A stretch of DNA of 64,000 nucleotides from Solanum dulcamara (taxonomy: Eukaryota; Streptophyta; Magnoliopsida; Solanales; Solanaceae), in assembly GCF_947179165.1 (NCBI RefSeq), contig NC_077243.1:49926501-49990500 (forward strand), given 5' to 3'. Every line of letters begins with the position of its first letter. The stretch's first letter is position 1. Both the position numbers and the translations under genes were made by a program. This document shows positions 58,512-64,000 of the stretch, piece after piece. The notes under the pieces were generated by a model. It was not told the DNA's origin and ran no database searches. It saw only the letters and a list, made by a program, of their open reading frames with translations.

Positions 58512-58516
58512 GCATG

Positions 58517-58982
58517 GTTGTTAACTGAGCCAACATATAAATTGCACTACTAAATTCCTGATCTATAGAAATAGGAAGAGATGGATGTGATTTTGGAGGT
58601 TCTGTAGGTCTTCTAATATAAAAGTGATACTAGGATGAGAGGTAAAGATGTCTCTCCAATTTCCTTTTGGAAAACTACCCCCGACAGGTGGTTCTCTGCT
58701 CGTACCCTTACCTATGGGTGTGTTTGAATATTTGCCAACTAATATCTGATGTGTCACTAACATTTCCTTTTCAGTACAAGGACAATAACAATCCTAAGTT
58801 GAAGAACTCAACCATTATGACTAAGCTCTATAGCACGATTTGAGCAGAAGAAGGGTAACATTCCTGAACAATATCAGTAGCTCTTTGCTTATACATTATG
58901 GTGCACAACACATTTATAACAAGGCTCTACCAGACACTACTTCTAGACTCCATAGGATACAATGTTACTCTGATACTAAGTT
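58517..58982 (-). other. TE-I leader and primer-binding site
   Basis: On the minus strand CTTAGTATCAGAGTAACATT (58980-58961) follows the LTR end and is a tRNA-Met-type PBS with minor changes. The rest is a non-coding leader including a block similar to the TE-F/TE-H leaders (TGTCTGGTAGAGCCTTG near 58938-58922). Confidence 0.75.
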
Positions 58983-61540
58983 TATCATACCCCTAACTCG
59001 AGGGCGCAACTGGCACCTAATTAAAACACTTAGGCCTGTGCTAACACTATTGAACCACTTTCTAGTAAAGCATGGCATCCACACGCAATCAAGAAAACAA
59101 ATAAATATATCTTGGCTTAAAAATAAGCCCTTGGCCGGTAAGGCCTCTATCATCATCTCTAGAAAGAAAACAAGTACTCCTAATAATTCATATAAAGCAA
59201 TAAGTAGGTAGCACATAAGTCCTATTTGTGCCATCGAGGCCACCATGATATCTATAAAAGCATAAAATCTATACAGAACATCAAAGCCACCATGATCTTT
59301 ATATAATAACTGAAAATATGTATATATAATGTAAACTAGGCCAATAAGCTGATAACTAGTACCAACACAACAACAAGGCCCAATTGTCTAACAAGATGTA
59401 GCTAATAAACATATAAGTCCAAAATGGCCACCATCATAGCTATAAAACCCAACTGACTAGTTTGCAAGCCTCGATGAATACAATGCTTGGTAGGACACTG
59501 CCCTTACCTACCCAAAAATTATAAATAGCAAAAAGGAAAATTTCTAAGACTCTGGCGACCCCTAAAAGGAAAGGAGTCAACCAACCCACTAAAGCTCGGC
59601 TATGTTTCTCTGTAGGTCTATCTGATCATCACTCAAAACCTGCAACCATGAATGTAGTGCCCTAGGCAAGGGGAATCAGTACTGAATAATATACTGAGCA
59701 TAAAAGAAAAATAGAAAGCTAAAACTGAAGTATAAATACTGAATGAAAAGGGCAGGGGTGAAACACAAGAACAATACCTTATCTCCCTATAACAAAACAA
59801 TATAACACATAACAAGCAATAACCTAACCTAACCCCTATAAGCCTAGCAGGTACAAACAACACACAATCACTATTACTCCTAACGAGCGCAAATAATTAC
59901 TAAATACCCATATTATCCCCTTATATGGACCCAATAATAATTTGATATGAACTGTCTGAATATACATGTGCCATAAATCAATGCAAATCTGAGGCTTTGT
60001 GGTACAATACATATATTCTATCCCGTAGGTACAACCTGCTCATCCCATACCCGGCTCATAGCTATTATTAACCCAACCCATAGGCTCGATCTACTCAGCT
60101 CATAGGCTTGGTATAACAATCAATCTATATGCTCAAGAACCCTTAGTGTTAGTGTCTGTTGAGGCCAAAACAAGCTCATAGGAAATAACTAGATGATAAA
60201 ATATCACAACAATAAAAAGTAATTATAATTGATCAAAATACAATTATAACATGCTCTTTTAGTCCACTAGGGAAGGAGGAGAGTGTCAGTGATAGATATT
60301 AAATTATATGGTGGTAGCCAACTCAATAGGATAAGGCTGTATGTCAAATAATGACAATATAATGACCATAACAAGTTAGACCATTAAGATCATGCCAGAA
60401 TAAAAATAATATCCTTAACATACCTTTGAATGAAAGCCCAAATGGTGTCTCTATGAGCTTGGCCAATCAAAAGTAATGCAACAACGTAAAAATCAACAAG
60501 TCTGCAAGAACAAGCCATAACTAATCGATAAGATGCTTGTGTAAAATTCATGACCAGCCAAGTCCAACACATAAAATGAGGCCAATAACAATAATAAACA
60601 ACAACTAATATCCAATGAAGATATTCCAGCAACATCTCAAAGGAGTGACAAGATCTTGAGGCAATAAAACAAGGCTTACTTTATGTTGTTCAATCCAATA
60701 ATCATCATACATGACTCCAATCAGAATAACAAGAACCCCCATTCCCTTGAGTAACTTAACATCATTAATACTAAACAATAATAGACAAACCTAATAACAC
60801 AAAAGGGGCTGCCCATAGCCATGATAACAAAGACACCACCCCATGGCTCAGAAATCTATAAAAATGATACTAGGACATGGAATTACTAAAGAGGGTTGTA
60901 AGATAAATATAACCTCAAAATAATATTTGAAATATGAAGCTTAAAAATATGTATCCTTGCAACAACAACAAATGGAGCTTAAATCAACAAGAAATCTATA
61001 CCACAATGAAGAGCTTGCAACGTAGAGCAATTTCCATTAAACTTCCGAGTTGAGAATCTAACCATCCAAGGAGTATTTGGAAGGTGGGTTATTATTTTTA
61101 TGATTTTTTTAGTTTAAAAAGTGAAGAAAAGGGATGTTTATAAAGAATAACCGACTTAGAGATAGGGAGACCTTCTTCAAGGTGCCTGCTTGCCTAGTCT
61201 CATAGAAATGTGCATATCTTTCTATTCTGAAGTCGTATGGACGAATGATTTTATTTGTTGAAAACTAGAATTTTAGGCCTTAGATTTGATAGGTCATGTA
61301 AATTCTAACTTTTTATATATTAGGAGAAAAGTAATGAGATATTTGACCCAAAATTTCAGAGAAATCCTTAACGACATTTACAATGCTTTTTGCCGACTTT
61401 TGTTTTGCATCTTCCTCAACTTCCACACTTAACATAGGAGCTTTGTGAAATTAAAATAAATCATAAAATATCCTTCATAATATATTAAGAAGTATTAGTC
61501 TTATTCCAAAAGTACAAGTTAATTTCAACGTTTAAACAGG
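58983..61540 (-). repeat. TE-I 5' LTR
   Basis: It ends GAGTTAGGGGTATGATA (minus strand) just before the PBS. The R-like motif GCTCAGTATATTATTCAGTAC lies in two parts at 59703-59681, and a block of GGCTCATAG/CATAGGCTCG repeats at 60045-60110. The far end has no clear TGTTACA, and sequence of a different type (TE-J) starts at about 61540, so the first part of U3 may be lost. The right border is approximate. Short minus frames at 59633-59863 and 60390-60635 are chance. Confidence 0.65.
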
Positions 61541-62510
61541 CAGAATATTCAAACTTTTTCCAACTTTTGGGAGAGTATAAATTGCCTTGAGGAAAGAGAA
61601 AATGTACACTTCACTACTCTGGAAATATAGTACTAAGAACATTCTATTGTTTTGGGGGGTTTTTGAGATTGGAAGATTTGAATTTTAGGGTTTTGGTGAA
61701 TTGGGTAACCTGGATTTGAGTTGGAATTCAGCTGACTTGAATGGAATGCAATTTCTATGGCATAATTTCTTTTATTTTCAACATGTGTTGATAAACCCCA
61801 TTGTTCTAGGGGTGTGCAATGTAGTTGTATTAATAGATTAAATTTGGGTTTTTGTAATTGCTTAATTTTATGTTAATCTGAAGTGGGTTTAATTAGCTTA
61901 TCATGTTTTTATTTATGAATTGAGGTTACCAACTCAGTTCTAGTCTATATCTCTATACTTTCTTGAGAGAGTTGTATTGAGTGGGTGAGCTAATTGATAA
62001 CCATTGATGAATTTCAATTGCTAGTTTTGTTTGAGAAAAGAAACTATGTTAAGGTTTGAATTGGTTAGTTATACTACACATGTTGAGATTTGAGAGAACT
62101 CAGATGAAAGTCAATTTGTAATTGAGAAATGCTTCTCTAATATTATATTGATCTAGCCTATTTATTGATGATTAACTGCGTTAAGCATTATGATTACCCA
62201 TATTTGAGCTATAAATCCAACTATGCACATCCCTAGAATCCATCTCTTACTTGTTAAAATCCTGTGAATCATTGTCTTTGTTAACAATTGGTTGCTACTC
62301 TTTCGATATTGATAACTGAAAAGTGTTGATTCAAATTATTTTACATGCTATTTACTACCACTCTACAAGTGATTAGACCATATTTACACTTCATAATTGA
62401 ATTATTCCTCATACTGCTCCTCGTGAGATCAACCCCATTCCTAGTTGGGTTTTGTATTGCTAGCGACCACCCATACATCAAATTATAAGAGTGCAGTTGA
62501 ACATTCTTAA
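61541..62510 (+). repeat. TE-J 5' LTR, partial
   Basis: The region runs up to the PBS and is rich in T and G, with no coding homology. It contains GATTGGAAGATTTGAA near 61665, a GTGGGTGAGCTAATTGATAA block near 61980, and ends near ACATTCTTAA. The 5' border is not resolved; it is set where TE-I LTR similarity fades. Confidence 0.5.
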
Positions 62511-62512
62511 AA

Positions 62513-62530
62513 TGGCACCATTGCCGGGGA
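62513..62530 (+). other. TE-J primer-binding site, tRNA-Asp type
   Basis: TGGCACCATTGCCGGGGA. The tRNA-Asp-complementary site of Athila/Tat-type plant elements is TGGCGCCGTTGCCGGGGA as I recall it. This copy shows two G-to-A changes, both at CpG sites. Confidence 0.8.
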
Positions 62531-62633
62531 GGGGTGCTTAGAATTCTTTTAGTGAAGTAATTTTGTGAACTGATTTCCTTGTAGTACACTCTTACCATTA
62601 GTTTTCTTGTGTTTTCTTTTGCTAGGTGACGAC

Positions 62634-63194
62634 ATGAGTGTAAATGGGAGAAATGTTGTTAGTCATCATGGACAGAATAATGATGTGGGAAACTTGAATG
62701 ACATCAACATGGATCAAATTGGAAATTAGGAGCTATCCGTTTCCCCCCAACCGTGGGCAATTCTATTTTTCATGTGACTGGGACCATTCTCGAGCTACTC
62801 CAAATGACATGTTTCTTTGGGGGTATTACTCATGAGGATACCCATGACAATATTCGTAATTTCTTGGATGTATGTAGACTGTTCACCTTCAAGAATATTT
62901 TTCAAGAGTCCATCCAATTGAGATTGTTTTCTTTTTCTCTAATGGGGGAAAATGGTTTGCTGACCTATGAAGGGACTCTATTAATTCATATGAGGAACTA
63001 ACGGAGGCATTCTATAAGAGATTGTTCCCTCCCTCGAAGATGTTGAAGTTGTGGGATAGTATTCAAAATTTTAAGCGAGTTGATGGTGAGCCAATTCATG
63101 AAACATGGTTGAGGTTTCAAAAGTTGTTACTCCAATGTCTTACTCATGGGTTGTCGAATAATGTGCTGTTGCAGTACTTTTGCTAGAGTCTTGA
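62634..63194 (+). pseudogene. TE-J gag, broken and truncated
   Basis: A start at 62634 (MSVNGRNVVSHHGQNNDVGN) runs to a stop at about 62727. A shifted frame from 62753 reads [40 protein letters not shown] and [15 protein letters not shown]. After another shift it continues AFYKRLFPPSKMLKLWDSIQ and FKRVDGEPIHETWLRFQKLL to about 63186. The H-E-D-x-H-x-x-I-x-x-F-L-D-x-C and E-x-I-x-x-x-W-x-R-F-x-x-L motifs are typical of Athila/Tat Gag. It ends at a stop and the junction at 63195. Confidence 0.8.
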
Positions 63195-64000
63195 TGATAC
63201 ACCCAAATTACACCTCCCTAAAGAAGTATAAATCAGTCGTTGATCAAATATAGAACCTAACAAAGGTTAGGATCGATCACACGTGAAATATGGTTTAGAC
63301 TTAGGTTAATTATTTATTATTTGTTTTCGTAATTGGATAAGAGGGGTGTTGTATAAAAATAATTAATTGATTCGATAGAAATTATCAAGTAAACAAAGTA
63401 ACAGTTTAATGTAATTTGATTCACTGAAAGATGAAACTAGGGTGTATGTGCTCCCCACGAATCCTTAATTATGAAGAACCTTATATTAGTAATCCTTATC
63501 TAGTGTGTTACATGCAAAATAGGTAAGTTAATTTTACCTAGGTCCTTGATCCGGTAAATAAGTGATTATCACCATGCATCGTAATCCGTCTACGAGTGTA
63601 TGCTTTACTAACCCTTACCAGTGATTAACTACCCCTTGATCCGTTCAAGCTATTAAATGAGGGTTGATTGCCTCAAATCTCATTGTTTAATATTTTTTCC
63701 CACCCGTTACCTCCTTGATCCGAAAAGTAAGGATAAGACGAGTTCTAACGCATGCACTCGTTAAAAAACAATTAAAATGAAGGGAAAAATAATACATGCA
63801 TGCACACTATTCAAGAATTACATTTTATTAGGTCTACATCACTAATTCTTCATGGTTCCCACAACCTTAGTTGTGGATTTAGCTTCTCATAATTGGTTAT
63901 CAAAATTCATAATAATGTGGTTAAAATAAATCATGCACTTACAATAATGAATATGATAATCCAAAATATTCAATTGAATCAGAAAGTAAACGTCAATGAT
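63195..64000. repeat. LTR-like sequence running off the window
   Basis: Begins TGATACACCCAAATTACACC directly after the TE-J gag break, with an AGGATCGATCACACG block at 63269-63283 and several CTTGATCCG motifs (63547, 63637, 63714). No coding homology is seen in 806 bases. The texture suggests the LTR of another Athila/Tat-like element, possibly on the minus strand. The second border is outside the window, so class and orientation are uncertain. Confidence 0.4.

Larger units (their letters stand above)
54550..61540 (-). mobile_element. TE-I, 5' remnant of a Ty3/gypsy element split by S2
   Basis: On the minus strand it has a 5' LTR (about 61540-58983), PBS, leader, gag (through 55522) and an RT-start scrap (near 54680-54550). 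Solo LTR S2 (55523-58511) is inserted at the start of gag. Its left end abuts the TE-G 3' LTR. Protease and the rest of pol are absent. Confidence 0.75.
61541..63194 (+). mobile_element. TE-J, 5' part of an Athila/Tat-like element
   Basis: LTR-like sequence to about 62510, then a tRNA-Asp-type PBS (62513-62530), a leader, and a Gag gene unlike those of the other elements here. The element is cut at about 63194 by other LTR-like sequence. The PBS type and Gag motifs fit the Athila/Tat lineages of Ty3/gypsy elements. Everything after gag is missing. Confidence 0.7.

Noticed and set aside
1..64000. A host gene, defence system or biosynthetic cluster
   Set aside because: All recognisable domains are retrotransposon Gag, protease, RT, RNase H or integrase. 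No other domain was found on either strand.

Overview
The window is plant nuclear DNA, most likely from a Solanaceae genome. The main reasons are a fragment matching the 3' part of the Solanaceae TS-type SINE (17190-17314) and a dense set of long-LTR Ty3/gypsy elements with initiator-tRNA-Met primer sites. The family assignment comes from recalled repeat families, not from a search. No host protein gene, tRNA gene or intact rRNA gene was recognised. Every coding stretch with a recognisable homology is a broken gag or pol fragment of an LTR retrotransposon, so this looks like gene-poor, probably pericentromeric or heterochromatic DNA.

Layout, with local names. 1-1938: AT-rich sequence with an LTR-like start. 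1939-2640: truncated LTR. 2641-3186: left end of a candidate MITE. TE-A (+, 3187-12459): gypsy element with 5' LTR, gag, pol and the start of its 3' LTR; a solo LTR (S1, 9956-11915) splits its pol tail, and TE-B interrupts its 3' LTR. TE-B (-, 12460-16740): 3' LTR, integrase, RNase H and a gag scrap. 16741-18399: non-coding with the SINE. TE-C (-, 18400-21007) and TE-D (+, 21008-24111): two members of one LTR family facing away from each other. 24112-24548: unassigned. TE-E (-, 24549-31680): gag-pol between two partial LTRs. TE-F (-, 31681-35884): an LTR with a PBS/leader on one side and a polypurine tract on the other. TE-G (+, 35885-54549): Tekay/Del-like element whose RNase H is split by TE-H (+, 39762-50212), a 10.45-kb element with 3.1-kb LTRs and almost no coding capacity. 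TE-I (-, 54550-61540): gag/RT scraps, leader and 5' LTR, split by a solo LTR (S2, 55523-58511) with a perfect 5-bp target duplication. TE-J (+, about 61541-63194): Athila/Tat-like LTR end, tRNA-Asp-type PBS and gag. 63195-64000: LTR-like sequence running off the window.

The nesting gives a relative order: S1 and TE-B are younger than TE-A; TE-H is younger than TE-G; S2 is younger than TE-I. All pol genes carry stops, frameshifts or deletions, so no element here looks autonomous. The most unusual item is a 5S rRNA-derived segment (44915-45055, minus strand) inside TE-H. It is flanked by a 6-bp direct repeat and absent from a diverged duplicate of the same internal region. Other items worth checking are splice-site-like signals inside the long LTRs of several families, short inverted repeats in the U3 regions of unrelated families, an LTR with internal sequence on both sides (TE-F), and the inverted TE-C/TE-D LTR pair.
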